Shown: piece after piece, positions 33,016 to 43,228 of the stretch
Layout of the letters: every line of letters starts with the position of its first letter
Position numbering within the stretch: position 1 is the stretch's first letter
Origin: Durusdinium trenchii
Taxonomy: Eukaryota > Sar > Dinophyceae > Suessiales > Symbiodiniaceae
Direction of reading: 5' to 3'
DNA: 64,000 nt
Assembly (NCBI GenBank): GCA_963970005.1
Contig: CAXAMN010022006.1
Location: 7,347 to 71,346, forward strand
Notes under the pieces: model-generated
What the model was told of the DNA's origin: nothing
The model's database searches: none
The model's input: the letters and a program-made list of their open reading frames with translations, nothing else
Translations under genes and position numbers: made by a program

Positions 33016-33839
33016 TCCCCCATTTGGTTTCCGTGGCATCGCAAGCACTTTCCAACAAAGTCCTTTAGGCCAGCGAACTGTCTGGAAGCTAGTGAAGATC
33101 TGTCAAGTTCAGTCAAAAGCAAAGCGTGTTCACACTGCCTAGAAGGATAGTCGCTAATATTAGCTTCGGTCGGGACTCTTGCGAACCAGGCCTTTGTATT
33201 GCAAGTGGTTTCGATTTCAAGGTGATATTGTATTAGCGCTTCGGCCCATGGTCCCGTTCCACAAGCTCGAATGAGCGCAAAGCGAACACTGTCGTTGTCG
33301 CCAAACCACACGGTCAGGTTTTGTCGGAGCCTTTGTCTCCAGTAAGCGAATGCAAGAACGGCTGCGACAAGTTCAAGCTCGTAGATGATCGTTTCTTTCG
33401 AGCTGGCGCCAAAAAGTTCGCATTCATCAGAGCTCAAAGCTATGCCAAAACATTCAACAACATTGGCCTGGTCATCCACAAGCACCGCCCCTAGCCCACC
33501 TGTCTTGGTGTCAGAAGCGTAAGCAGCATCAGTGTACACATACCACTGCACCAGCTCGCCATCGCTGACATGCATGGGTCGGTCACTTTCAAGACGAGCT
33601 TTCATTGCGAGTAGAGCCAGTTTTGTGTCCGCCCCAAGCTCCTTCTGTCTCGAGTATGCATACTCCATCAACTTCTTCAAGGTCAGTTTTCCCAGCCGCC
33701 CATGTATGAAGCTGTCGGCGAAGCCCAGCCTGCCCCGGAGCACCAAAGCTTCCTGCTTCGTCAGACTGCCTCTTTGCATAGCATCGGATATGGCTGCGAC
33801 GAGATCTTGTTTTCGCTGTGTTGTGTTCGAGACAAGCAT
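32946..33839 (-). CDS. RNase H domain ORF of the second retroelement
   Basis: 298 codons. The N-terminal 100 residues look like RT thumb/connection (SLTKQEALVLRGRLGFADS and a helical Lys/Leu part). RNase H follows with WYVYTDAAYASDTKTGGLGA (first Asp), ELELVAAVLAF (Glu), WFGDNDSVRFALIR (Asp) and RVPTEANISDYPSR (last Asp), so all four acidic positions are present. The C-terminal ~60 residues contain CLRCHGNQMG. The frame continues the RT at 34663 only after a frame change near 33900. The 3' end lies in the duplicated 95 bp segment. Confidence 0.8.
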   Translation of the reverse strand: MLVSNTTQRKQDLVAAISDAMQRGSLTKQEALVLRGRLGFADSFIHGRLGKLTLKKLMEYAYSRQKELGADTKLALLAMKARLESDRPMHVSDGELVQWYVYTDAAYASDTKTGGLGAVLVDDQANVVECFGIALSSDECELFGASSKETIIYELELVAAVLAFAYWRQRLRQNLTVWFGDNDSVRFALIRACGTGPWAEALIQYHLEIETTCNTKAWFARVPTEANISDYPSRQCEHALLLTELDRSSLASRQFAGLKDFVGKCLRCHGNQMGDNDRDIPRVKRKPELCEEFLVNS

Positions 33840-34663
33840 GAGGTGTTGTTCCGACTTGCTGAAGTCAAACTCAACCCCAAGCGCTTGGCATACGTTGGAA
33901 AAAGTAGTTGCCTTTTTCCCTTCTTTTGCGTCAGCAGGAAGAGCAGTTCCATGCTCTGGTCAGCGGAGGCTGCACTGGCCGGTCGAGACAACATCACAAA
34001 ATCATCATAGAAGTTGGTGTTGACCAAATAGAGCCCTCTTGCCGCCAATGAATGCAGCATCCGAGCCAGGCGGAGGAAGCAGTAAACTGAGTGCGTAGCT
34101 CCAAAGGGCAACGTGACCAACTGGTAGATCTCAGCACAACCCTTAGTGTGGTTGTACACGCTGAAGTAAGCGTACTTCAAGTGTTCTGCGTGTATGGGGA
34201 CCTGCCGATAAGCACTTTTGAGGTCGAATGTCTTGCCAACCAATGTACTGTCACGACCCCTGTTCTTGCAGCTGCGAAAGTACTTCCGGACTGTTGCGCC
34301 CAGGGCGTCGATCATGTGGAGATCTATTTTGCAATGCGTCACACAGGAGTCGTTGACCCCACTGATGGAGAAGTCGTCGATCATTCTTGTCTTGTTCGAC
34401 TGAGCGAGGGGAAACCTTCTCGAGATCACAGCACCTGCTGGCAATTCATGGAGTTTATAAGGGCCTCTGGCCCAGCCCTTTGCAAGCTCCTCTTGAGTCT
34501 CTGACAGCACGCGTTGATCCAGGTCAGCATCCCCAGATGAAGTCGTCATAGCAAGAACGGCTTGGTTCCTTCTGTTCGCTCCGTATTCAAGCTGCTCAAC
34601 TGTCATCAAACATGGCTTGAACTGTTGCTCAAAAATTCCACACTTTTCAATTTCACCTGCCAA
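33840..34663 (-). CDS. Reverse transcriptase domain of the second retroelement
   Basis: The palm is clear: TRMIDDFSISGVNDS, KTFDLKSAYRQVPIHAEHL (motif A Asp), YQLVTLPFGATHSVYCF (motif B) and YLVNTNFYDDFVML (catalytic Tyr-Asp-Asp). The overall pattern fits DIRS/gypsy-like RTs rather than LINEs. After QSMELLFLLTQKKG the frame degenerates; in the -1/+2 frame the protein continues into the connection and RNase H, so one indel near 33900 separates the two ORFs. It probably joined the segment at 34677-35024 originally. Confidence 0.8.
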
Positions 34664-34676
34664 AGTTGCTCCCGTC

Positions 34677-35024
34677 CTAAAAAACTTTAGGGCATCGATG
34701 TCCTCGTTGAGTCAAAAGCAACCTTTTGCCAGCAGTGTTTTTCTGAACATGGTCGGGTCTTTGAGCACGATCTAGCTTTTCTTGCGCTTCCAGTTCACTT
34801 GCTCTTTTCAGCCATTGTTTGCACCAATCCGTCCTATACTTCACGAGTTGTTGATCTGTCCACACCATGTGTCTCTCGAGCGCAATGTCAAGATCTTCTG
34901 GAATGCCCATGTCTATCAAGGCAGGATGTCCCAGCTTGCAAGCTTTCTTGAGAAAATTTTCAGGTGTCCATGGCAGACCAAAAACAGCAGTGAAAGGAAA
35001 ATGAGCCTCGCGCACCTCCAACAC
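34677..35024 (-). CDS. Pol linker segment (N-terminal to RT)
   Basis: About 115 codons, charged and helical (LVKYRTDWCKQWLKRASELE), with no catalytic motif. It lies between the methyltransferase-like domain and RT, in a third frame. No Met start is present, which fits a fragment of a larger Pol broken by indels. Confidence 0.45.
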   Translation of the reverse strand: MLEVREAHFPFTAVFGLPWTPENFLKKACKLGHPALIDMGIPEDLDIALERHMVWTDQQLVKYRTDWCKQWLKRASELEAQEKLDRAQRPDHVQKNTAGKRLLLTQRGHRCPKVF

Positions 35025-35220
35025 CTCAGAATCTTGGCTACTCAGCTACTCCCCCTGGATCGGGATTCGGAGGAGTTGAAAAACCGGAGAAGACGTGCTT
35101 TGCTAGGATTTTCAAGAGGCTGCAAACTGGGTGAGGTCAAAGACAAAAGGCCTATCTATCTTCGAAAGAATGGAAAAGGGCACATCCGAGGCTGACGCAA
35201 CAAGGGCGGTTGCCACTGCA

Positions 35221-36120
35221 TCAAACTCTGGCACCATAGGTGGGATCTTTTTGCGGAAAGGTTGGCCTCCGACAGAAATGCTCGCCTGCTGTGGGTGGAG
35301 CAGCGGATGTGAAGCGATGTCCTGAATGCTGTCTGGCAACAAATGAAGACCTATATAAGTCCTGAGCCACCTGCAAGACTATCTGACTCACAGCAATACA
35401 CAATTTCCTTGGGTATTGACTTTCTAAGCTTGTAGCCCGAACTCTCTTTCCATCGGGCCCGGCGGCAAACCGCCAAGGAGCGTGGTCATGTTTGTTGTCA
35501 CACTCTATGGACAGCTCAGTGATGGAGTAAAAATTGGCCACAAAGCGCGTCCACTTAGCCCGAGAACCTCCGTACATGCATACCTGAAAATCTGCACAAT
35601 AGATTTCAACGCTCCTCCAAAGTGAAATGAAGAAACTTGTAGACCAAAAATACGAATTCGAAGGGTTTTCCATGGTGACCAAAATGTCTTTTCGAGTGGC
35701 CTTCTGGAACAATTCGCATGCAAAATCAACCAACTGATTGGCGATCTGAACTCTGCACAATTCACTTCCAGCGAGGTTTGGCAACCCGTCAGGATGTTCA
35801 CGACTGCGCAAAGGTCGTGGGTCTGTAGGAAGCAAACGAATCTCCCTAGCCCGGGACGCCGTGCCGCAAACCGGTGCAAGGTGTATCCAAAGCAACATGT
35901 CAGAGTCCAACCACTTGTCAAGCACAGACCTATCGACATCACGCGTCAGATCAAGTTTGATGACACTGGATCGGGCCCCGGGCTTTTGAACTTTGTCCAC
36001 AGCCAGGCTGCTTTGCAATGCTGCACAGGATTGCTGAGCCAGCAAAAAAATTCTAACATCCAAACCTGCCCCGCGTGAATGCTGGCCCAATTCCGTGGAG
36101 CGTGTATCTGCCTGAGTCAC
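35221..36120 (-). CDS. C5-methyltransferase-like domain of the second retroelement
   Basis: 300 codons entered at GTG overlapping the gag stop (AAGTGACTC, -1 relation), so it may be reached by frameshift from gag. Motifs: LWIHLAPVCGTASRAREI (Pro-Cys loop region, here Pro-Val-Cys), VTMENPSNSYFW (ENV-like), GSRAKWTRFVANF (Arg motif) and SQYPRKLCIAVSQI near the end. The same set in the same order is found at the C-terminus of the first element's Pol (FPC, ENPKSS, KKNTRF, GQYPRPLC). This shows a shared retroelement domain. An obvious SAM-loop motif is missing here. Catalytic competence is doubtful and the function is unknown. Confidence 0.6.
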   Translation of the reverse strand: MTQADTRSTELGQHSRGAGLDVRIFLLAQQSCAALQSSLAVDKVQKPGARSSVIKLDLTRDVDRSVLDKWLDSDMLLWIHLAPVCGTASRAREIRLLPTDPRPLRSREHPDGLPNLAGSELCRVQIANQLVDFACELFQKATRKDILVTMENPSNSYFWSTSFFISLWRSVEIYCADFQVCMYGGSRAKWTRFVANFYSITELSIECDNKHDHAPWRFAAGPDGKRVRATSLESQYPRKLCIAVSQIVLQVAQDLYRSSFVARQHSGHRFTSAAPPTAGEHFCRRPTFPQKDPTYGARV

Positions 36121-37334
36121 TTCGACCCATGCTCATGGAGAGCGTGGGCCTGCTGGCACCTGGGTTCGGCACAAACATGGAGGCCTCGCCGGCAACGATC
36201 TCCGGGCTTCACGCCCTTCTCACTGCACCCTGCAGTCGTGTTGTATGCGAAACAAATTGGATCGCCGCTGGAATTTTTGTGCCATTTGCCATGGAGCTCC
36301 TTTGGCATTGCTGGTGAGCCTCTGGGGCCTTTACCAAAGCCTTTCTTACCCTTTCCTCTCTTGCCCTTTCCTCCTTTCTCATGCTGTGGCTGGCTGTATG
36401 GGCTTGCACGCCTGTTCCATGTGTCACCGGAGGGATTCGAAGCGCGAGCGACCGGGGCCAAGTACAAAACAATGTAAGGATCACTTCGCAGGTCAAGCAA
36501 AGCCTTCCCAAAAGGGTAACTGCCGTCCTCGGCCTGCCTGATGCTTTGAAGGGAACTGGCCAACCTTGCCCACGCTGCTCTATCACATTGAATCAGTTGC
36601 GCAAGCGCAGGCTTGCTGTACCCCGGCGGCGCGTCCCGGTGGATGGCGTCGAACAAGAACGAAGTCCACTCCATGTGTTGAGAATGACTCATGATTCGTG
36701 CAAATTGTAGAGCAATGCCTCTCCGCATCATTGCATTGCTGAATTTAATCTCGCTGTCGGTTGGACTGTGCAAGTTCTCTTGATGCTTCAACACAAGTGA
36801 GCCTTTCTCCAAGCTCAGTTCTCGACTCTGTTTCTGACCTTGAACTTCATGCGTCCTGCTCACACAGGACGCCGGCTCCAAATATGTAACAACGTTCTTT
36901 TCATACAAAGCACATGCTCTGTCAAGCACTAAATGAGCAGGTTCGAACTCACCCTGAATGTTGATGTGCATGAGCGCTGCCTTAATGCTATTCATGCGTG
37001 CATTCCTTTCAGCGAAAGCGATTTTGCGGGGCACACTGTCGTCTGTCTGCTCCAAATTCTGTCTCAGGCTGGCCACCAAATAAGTCTGGCCTTCAAACGC
37101 TATTCTCTTGATGGTTGTTGTCTCAAGCAAACTAGGCGGTCTTCCTAAAGCACCTTGCAAAAAGGCACTTACCTCATCATTCGAAAGGGGCGTGTTCGGT
37201 TGGCCCACTGCAAACGCCAGCCTCGAGAGTGTGTCAACTCCCGCACCTTTTATGGCGTCAATGGCCGCTTGGCCAATGCCCCCTTCCAGCAGTCTAGCCC
37301 CAAAATGGGCAGTGCTGTCGACCACCGTCGTCAT
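36117..37334 (-). CDS. Gag-like protein with C-terminal CCCH-type zinc fingers
   Basis: 405 codons from ATG 37334. Residues 1-280 are mostly helical with no known motif. A Gly/Lys tract follows (KGGKGKRGKGKKGFGKGPRG, ~residues 320-340), then two Cys/His modules: CFAYNTTAGCSEKGVKPGDRC and CAEPRCQQAHALHEH, which read as CCCH-like fingers. Helical body, basic tract and zinc finger is the usual order for a retroelement RNA-binding Gag. The stop overlaps the next ORF by GTGA. The frame is fully open, the best preserved part of this element. Confidence 0.65.
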   Translation of the reverse strand: MTTVVDSTAHFGARLLEGGIGQAAIDAIKGAGVDTLSRLAFAVGQPNTPLSNDEVSAFLQGALGRPPSLLETTTIKRIAFEGQTYLVASLRQNLEQTDDSVPRKIAFAERNARMNSIKAALMHINIQGEFEPAHLVLDRACALYEKNVVTYLEPASCVSRTHEVQGQKQSRELSLEKGSLVLKHQENLHSPTDSEIKFSNAMMRRGIALQFARIMSHSQHMEWTSFLFDAIHRDAPPGYSKPALAQLIQCDRAAWARLASSLQSIRQAEDGSYPFGKALLDLRSDPYIVLYLAPVARASNPSGDTWNRRASPYSQPQHEKGGKGKRGKGKKGFGKGPRGSPAMPKELHGKWHKNSSGDPICFAYNTTAGCSEKGVKPGDRCRRGLHVCAEPRCQQAHALHEHGSK

Positions 37335-38136
37335 GCTGCCGGCGCTTTCGAACTAAAGAGAAATTGTATGTAAAAGCATGAAAAGTGAGTCGACGTGTTT
37401 CCACACAGCAGATGTCACAGCACGATGGTGGCAAGGTGTAAAGATTCGTTTGGCGTTTGTTTGAAGTGCACAGCTGAAACACAAGCGTCACTGAACCATA
37501 CTATCACATTACTTACGTGGTCTTGTCCGGCTCTCTTTCTGCTCCTTTGAGCCAACATGCACTCCGCATGAGTAGTTGACTCTTTGTCAAAGCAGCTTTC
37601 TGCTAAATTGCCACTTAGGCACAAAGCATTGTTCTTTCTTTGCCACTTAAGCACAAAATGTCTGCAGTTCATAGGCGCTTCGCCTCCTTTGTCTCTCTCA
37701 CTTTGAGTTTTTCCCCTTTTGGGAACTCTGGTGTCCACTTCGGACCTTCAAAGAATGTTCATCCCTCATCTAACAAAGGACTTCGCGCTCGTGTTGAGCC
37801 CTACCCGGGCAGAGCAGATCACACCTCTTCCATCAGTATCTTCGTAAGCTAGGTTTACTCCAAACAAGCCAAAACGGTGAATCATACAGTTCCTGCAGTT
37901 TCACGATTCCGAAAAAGGGGCCGTCCAAACGTCGACGCTTGGACGGCCCCTTTTTTCCTCTACCATCCACTGAAACACACGGATGAGTCAGCTTCATTCG
38001 AACGACATGCAACTAACCACGTTTCTTCTTCGCCTCACGGACTCGTTCAAGAGCTGAGTCCAAGGCTGCGACGGCGTCTGCCCGAGTTCGAATACGGTTG
38101 GCGTCCTTTGGAAAACAGTGCGAGCATTTCGGAAAC
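37335..38136. other. Upstream region of the second retroelement, with a strong hairpin
   Basis: No gene accepted. It contains the perfect hairpin at 37912-37955. Confidence 0.45.
37912..37955. repeat. Perfect 17 bp-arm hairpin with A5/T5 ends
   Basis: AAAAAGGGGCCGTCCAA, a 10 nt loop ACGTCGACGC, then TTGGACGGCCCCTTTTT. It looks like a bacterial intrinsic terminator on either strand, but nothing else here is bacterial, so a retroelement or MITE stem is the safer reading. Confidence 0.85.
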
Positions 38137-38544
38137 TTAAAATTCATGACACGCCCTGTCACGGTAGTTTGCGTTCAGTTTTAGTTTGCACTTGGTTTGG
38201 GAAGCTTCGGCCACCGCACAGTGCACTCGCTGGCTCTTGGAGTGCTTGTAGTACTGCAGCCCTGGAGGTACAAATTCCTCGTAAAGTGCCTTTTTCCCTG
38301 CAGCACAATGCAAAGGTGTGTCAACACTTGAAGAACTGCTGTCACTGCTGCTGTCGCTTCCAGTCGAGCTATCGATTTCGATGCCTCTTCCTACCAAGTC
38401 ACTTGAAAGTAATGTGAGCTCCTCGGCAGCTTCGATCAGACTGGTGGCGTTCTCCAGTTCCTCCTTTGCGCTGATTGCATCCTCTTGCACGTTGCAGGAC
38501 TCCAGAGCTTGGTCAACTGTTTTTTCCACGAGTGCGGACGCCAT
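38137..38544 (-). CDS. Small acidic/Cys-His ORF upstream of the gag-like gene
   Basis: 135 codons from ATG 38544. The N-terminal half is acidic and helical with a Ser run (SSTGSDSSSDSSSSSVD). The C-terminal half has LQYYKHSKSQRVHCAVAE followed by KCKLKLNANYR, a short aromatic-His-Cys pattern that I associate with many dinoflagellate predicted proteins and that may bind zinc. It is on the same strand as the second retroelement, 0.8 kb upstream of its gag, so it may be an extra 5' ORF of that element or an independent gene. Function unknown. Confidence 0.45.
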   Translation of the reverse strand: MASALVEKTVDQALESCNVQEDAISAKEELENATSLIEAAEELTLLSSDLVGRGIEIDSSTGSDSSSDSSSSSVDTPLHCAAGKKALYEEFVPPGLQYYKHSKSQRVHCAVAEASQTKCKLKLNANYRDRACHEF

Positions 38545-38577
38545 GTGGGCGGTGTGCCCAGGTCATCGTAGAAGGAT

Positions 38578-38711
38578 AGGAAACACTACATAATGATGGG
38601 AAAAGGACACAAACAAGACCACAACCGAAACCCCAAAAAGCAACCCCAAACGGCAACCCACAACCCAAAACGGAACCAACGCCAGCAACTCATCAAAAAG
38701 GTAGTGTTTCC
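38578..38711. repeat. 134 bp A/C-rich segment bounded by 12 bp inverted repeats
   Basis: AGGAAACACTAC at 38578-38589 pairs with GTAGTGTTTCCT at 38700-38711. The interior is strongly A/C-rich on the plus strand (ACCCCAAAAAGCAACCCCAA). A tiny MITE is possible. The remainder, 38712-39339, shows no gene. Confidence 0.5.
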
Positions 38712-39339
38712 TCTGTACGGAGGTGAGACAGGTGAAAATAGATTCTGCAAAATTCCTAGGGGCCTGAATTCGCTACGAAAGGCAAAATGCATTTGATCAT
38801 GGATGTTTGCTTGGGAGGGCCAATCAAATGTGGCCTTTTGCTGTTGGCAAGGGGGAAATCGCCCTGGCCACTTTGGTGCGTGGCACTCGGAGTATTTCGA
38901 CTATCTACGAAGTGCCAAGAATCGGTCATCAGCACACCATGGCAAGCCGTGGAAAATTCCCTCTTCGTAACACAACCTATACAACCGATTGCGTATCCGA
39001 AGTGCAGAGGCTAATCGTGAGTGTGGCAGTAGAACATCGCAACGACAAGACTGCTGACGAAGTGTTCCTCCCGCAAGGGAGGTAGCACCTGCACCCCCCC
39101 TGGCTCCTTCTCGCGTGCCAAGGGGGTATTGGTCATTGCAGATAACGTGCATGAAAGACACTCTCTTACTACATGCATGGCCCATGTGAAACAGGTGAGA
39201 CAGAAGACCTACCCTAGCATGGTACTTATGCCATCTTTGTACAAGATTGGCTATGGTTTGGCTGCCGCTCTGTTTGGTCATCGAAATGCAGGAGAAGAAC
39301 TCGTGGCTCAGACCCTGTGTGGCTACGCAAGAGTTATCC

Positions 39340-40586
39340 CTAGCGCACTGCTTCTGTGAAGTCTTCTCTCCACTTGTCTTTGTCATTTGGCGGCAGGAAG
39401 CGAAGCCACTTAGGCTTGTCTAGGTGCTCACATTTGTCAAAAGCATTGACACGGGCGTACGTCCCCCTCCAAGTCGTGCTTTTCCCAGGTTTGCAGAATG
39501 CGCGAAGCTGCGTGCAAGCAGCAAAGGCACGCCTCGCTATGTATAGCAGGGATGGTGGAATGCAGACCTCGCGGAGTGAGGCACACCGTAGGAATGCTTC
39601 TTGCTCTATTCTTCGCAAGTTTCGAGAGAGTCTGAGCTGTTGTAATTGCGGGCAGTGCGCAAAGGTAGAGCCCAGTATCTCAGGAATGTCCGTTCGGGAC
39701 AGGTCAACAATCTGAAGCTGTTGGCAACGTTCACAGGCTGCTGGCCCAACCCAATTAAAATCTGGCGGCAGCGAGATCGAGACGATGCCTGCTTCCAAGA
39801 AGCAGCATTCAGGCAAGCATCGATTTGGGTTAGTGGAGTCATTCTCTGTCCTTTCCAGGTTGAGGTGGCGCAAGGCTGTACATTTCTCAAAGGCTCGAGG
39901 CCGGAGTTGTGCTTGCGGGGCTAACTGGTTGCTAGTGTGATTAGTTGCCCCTATTTGCGTTAGGGAGCAACATGCCTCAAAGACCTTGATACCGAATTGC
40001 CTGCACCCACAGGCCATTACAGCACGAAGCTGGTAGCATCTACGAAACGCTCCATGCTGCAGGCAGACGACTGTGTCTGGCAAGTGAACCACCTGCAGTC
40101 GCTGACAGCTTCTCCAAGCAGCTTCACCCACAATGCGGATTCCTGCTTCAACCTGGACATGTCGGACGTCCATGTGGAAAGAAAAGGCTTGAGGCAGTAT
40201 CCTATCAGTAGTACCGGATGGAACTCGAATGGCTTTGGCTTCGCCCGTGAGGTGTCCTTTGTGTAATGCATCCACACAGCACTGTTTGGCAACCACGTTG
40301 AAGCAATGATTGTCCCGCAGAGTGTTCCAAATGGGGTCAGCCAAAACTTGGCAGGTGTCCTTATTACAGTAACGAATTGTAGCTCGCAGCCAAAGGTGCT
40401 GCTGTCCCCCAGATAGGGGAGCTGCTGCAGCACTGCATTTTCAAACTCATGAAATATGTCATATTCTTGCAAGTCGATTGCAAGCTGGATTTCCTCTCCA
40501 GCAAAGGTGGTCAACATGAGGTGTAATACCAGGGAACTTTCCTCGCTCCCTTGAGAACTGCACAACGACATAGCATCTGCAAGCAT
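39340..40586 (-). pseudogene. Ubiquitin-like + BspA-type LRR protein, paralogue 1
   Basis: Starts at ATG 40586. The first ~75 residues look like a ubiquitin-like beta-grasp (VLHLMLTTFAGEEIQLAIDL, then TFGCELQFVTVI). A frame change near 40350 leads into 334 codons of BspA/LRR_5-type repeats of about 23 residues, such as FEKCTALRHLNL, FAHCPQLQQLRLSRNLRRI, EAFLRCASLREVCIPPSLLYI and RAFAACTQLRAF. These proteins form a curved solenoid and usually mediate protein contacts. It is the least damaged of three tandem paralogues, since one indel would restore a continuous frame. An intron or a sequencing error could also explain the shift. Confidence 0.7.
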
Positions 40587-40922
40587 CGCAGAGGGCTTGA
40601 GCCTAGAAGCCCGGACAATAGAGGGAAGTCACTCCCTGAGCCTGCATAGGGAGTGGGCTGCATATGGGCCCCCACCTGTGCGCAGTTGTAGGTTAGGCAC
40701 ATGGGCTTACTGCTCGCCTACCATGGACAGGAGCTAAGGCTCTCACCCAGGCGCGTAACCGCTAACTAGGATCATGAGCGACTGAGGATGATGTCAACTG
40801 GGCGGTGGCCAAAGCCGCCGCGAGGTTACTCTTGAGCTCAGCTTTTATGGTTACAAAAAATTTGCACCCGAATGCTCAGTACTGTCCAAGCGAGGGCATC
40901 TGCAGAGTGAGAGAAGTACCCT
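40587..40922. other. Spacer between LRR paralogues 1 and 2
   Basis: 336 bp with no gene. GGGAAGTCACTCCCTGAGCC and the nearby GGGAGTGGGCTGC form a weak stem. No tRNA-like boxes were confirmed. Confidence 0.4.
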
Positions 40923-42129
40923 TTAGGCTAGTCCTGACACGTACCCTGTGTCAGGAATCATGTGTAGCCACGGTGGCCATCTCATAGCTAGACAGATGGC
41001 AAAGGCATTTTCTTCTGCGTAGATTCCCCTCCATTTATGCCGGCCCGGGAGCTTGACCAGTCTCCGGAGTGCAGTGCAGTCCAGAAAGGCTCTGCTAGCG
41101 ATATAGCGCAATGAGGGCGGGATGGCAAGTTCAGGCAGTGCGGCGCAGTTCATGAAAGCCTTTACTCGGATGGTGTGAAGTGTGGTCGGGAGCTTAACTT
41201 CACACAGGCTAGTGCAGTGCACAAAGGTAAACTCCTGAATTGCTTCGATCATTGTGTTCGAGATATCTACTTTCTTCAGTAGTTGACAATTATCGCAAGC
41301 ATGCGCTCCTAGCGCTTGAAAGTCCCGCGTGAGTTTAAGTGTGCGTATCCCCGTGGAGCTGAGACAACCTTGGGCTAGCTCCCGGGCAATCATTCGCACT
41401 GGCAGCTCCTGTGGATGAGCAGCCTCCCTCAGGGCAAAGTCGGCTAGGTTTATGCAATCGCGAAAGAGGTAGTGGCCAAATTTAGTGGCACTGCAAAATT
41501 GGTTTGCCACTCCTTCAGTAGCATACACTCACTGGAGAGATCTACATTCGGCAAAGGCCTTATAGCCAAACTCTACACAGCCAGGCGCTGTGACGTGATT
41601 GAGCACTTGGCAGCCTCAGAATGCATTGTCTGCGATGCTAATCACCGTGACCGGCAGCTTGACAATTCGGAGCTGTCGACAATTCTGCCAGGCTTCTGCT
41701 CCAACTACCCTCATGCCGGATGCCACACTGACGTGGCGGAGACGTGGTACCGCTGCAAAGGCCCCTTCAGGAATTGTCTCCTCTGGATTCATGGGGACAT
41801 GGATTGCCAGCGGAATGTCTCGGAGTGGACGCTCTTCAAAACTCTCCTTCGTGGGAAGAACTTCACAGCAATCGCGAAACACTACGGAGTATTCCGTGCT
41901 CTGCTGCAGCTTTTCCCAGACTGGATTATCCAAATAGGTTTGCGTGTCTGCTTGCAAGAAGTCAATCGCACACCCGAAAACCTTCGAGGTCCTCAAAGCG
42001 ATCAAATTTGGTAATGCTCATGGAGATGTTAACAACTGTGTCGGAAAGGGTAGTCAGCACTAGGTGGAACTCTTTGACCGGCTCACATGCTTGGGGAGAG
42101 CTAACGTCGGAAGAGCTAGAGGACTCCAT
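40923..42129 (-). pseudogene. Ubiquitin-like + BspA-type LRR protein, paralogue 2
   Basis: ATG 42129 begins MESSSSSDVS, then HLVLTTLSDTVVNISMSI, matching the N-terminus of paralogue 1. The frame breaks near 42000, with ~10 residues of the ubiquitin-like part missing compared with paralogues 1 and 3. It continues as KVFGCAIDFL and LRR repeats, with two in-frame TGA codons (at 41616-41618 and about 41529-41531). It then resumes with LREAAHPQELPV, TRDFQALGAHACDNCQLLKK, TFVHCTSLCEVKLPTTLHTI and RAFLDCTALRRL to 40923. Both TGAs fall where the paralogues have Arg, Gln or Lys. It is clearly the same gene family, clearly broken. Confidence 0.7.
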
Positions 42130-43228
42130 AGGTGGGCAACTAGGGAAGGTCGCTGGTTGAGCCGAAAATAACGAAAACCCGACTGTGCCTTGCGCGATTT
42201 GTGCAGATTGGCTGTCTTGCGCGGCACCAGGCAGGGGTACCTGTTTTCTGTCACCGATCGCTCATCACCTACGGAATGAGTGTTCTTGTGTGCGGAGTAT
42301 CCCTGCCCCGGGCATGTGCTAAGGCACACACCCTCTTCCCTAGACCTTTCCTTTTTCCAAGTTAGCGTAAGGGTGTCCCTAGACATGGCTCACGGCTTCG
42401 GTTGCCGATGTGTTGTTGAGTTGTCAGACTTGTGTTTGGTTTGCCTCTGTGTCGCGCGCACCGGAAGAGTGTCAATTGCCCGTGCTGCTTCTTTCTGCGT
42501 CGTCCTAAGACGCTGCGGTAGGTGGTCCCTTCGCCACTTGCGCTTGTCTGCCTTGAGTTGTGTCCTGAGACACTGCTTGCGGAATTTGATTTAGAGTACA
42601 CTGACGTCCTAGAGTTCTTCGAGGCAGTGAGACATCCGGAGTTGCCCTGCTTGTCTGTTCTGCATCCTACTGGTGTCAATAGACTTCAGTATGTTTGGCC
42701 TGCGACACATACGCCTACTTAGCTTGCGTTGTGTCCTTAGTCCAAGCTAGACCTTCGGTGTGGTGTCCTTAGATTTTGCACTGTGGGGCCTTTTCGTTAG
42801 GTATCCAAGTTGTCTCTCTCGAGTGGCGTCCTCAGACACTGTTTGAGAGTAGGTGACTCTAATGGTACCCCGTTTTTAGGTCCGCATTTTTTGTTTTCGA
42901 AGACAGTGAGCCTGATGCTGAGTAAAGATACTGCAGATCTGTGAGAAACTTCGAATCTTTTCCATCATTAGGCTCAACAATGCTAAGAAGAGCCTGACTC
43001 GGGCGGTTGGGCGATCTGATGTACAAGGAAGTCATATTTTCAGACCGGATAGCCTAGATAGCTGTAGGGTGGCGCCTGCCTGCTCATAACACCCACCTCT
43101 GGAGGACAAAATTTTACTTGGCCCTTCCGCACAACTTGGCATGGGGCAGACCAAGGAGGGCGCCTCCTCTCGGACAAGTGCTAAGGCACTCACCCTTGTT
43201 GCCTGACTTGTTTGCAGACCAACCTATG
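42130..43228. other. 1.1 kb spacer with GTGTCCTNAGAC motif array
   Basis: No gene. A short hairpin-prone motif close to GTGTCCTNAGACACTG recurs at about 42373, 42499, 42558, 42604, 42731, 42763 and 42825. The best copies (42560 and 42826) contain the inverted pair GTGTC/GACAC or nearly so. Confidence 0.55.

Larger units (their letters stand above)
32921..37334 (-). mobile_element. DIRS/gypsy-like retroelement with a methyltransferase-like domain before RT
   Basis: Leftward order: gag with zinc fingers (36117-37334), C5-MTase-like domain (35221-36120), linker (34677-35024), RT (~33840-34663), RNase H (32946-33839). Neither a tyrosine recombinase nor a DDE integrase was found; the place where one might follow is occupied by LINE copy A. 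Frame changes separate most blocks, so the copy is decayed or uses several shifts. The small ORF at 38137-38544 may be an upstream part. The MTase-like domain is homologous to the one in the first element but sits at the opposite end of Pol. Confidence 0.7.

Noticed and set aside
37912-37955. Rho-independent transcription terminator
   Set aside because: It has the right shape, but the surrounding genes are eukaryotic retroelements, so a bacterial terminator is not supported.
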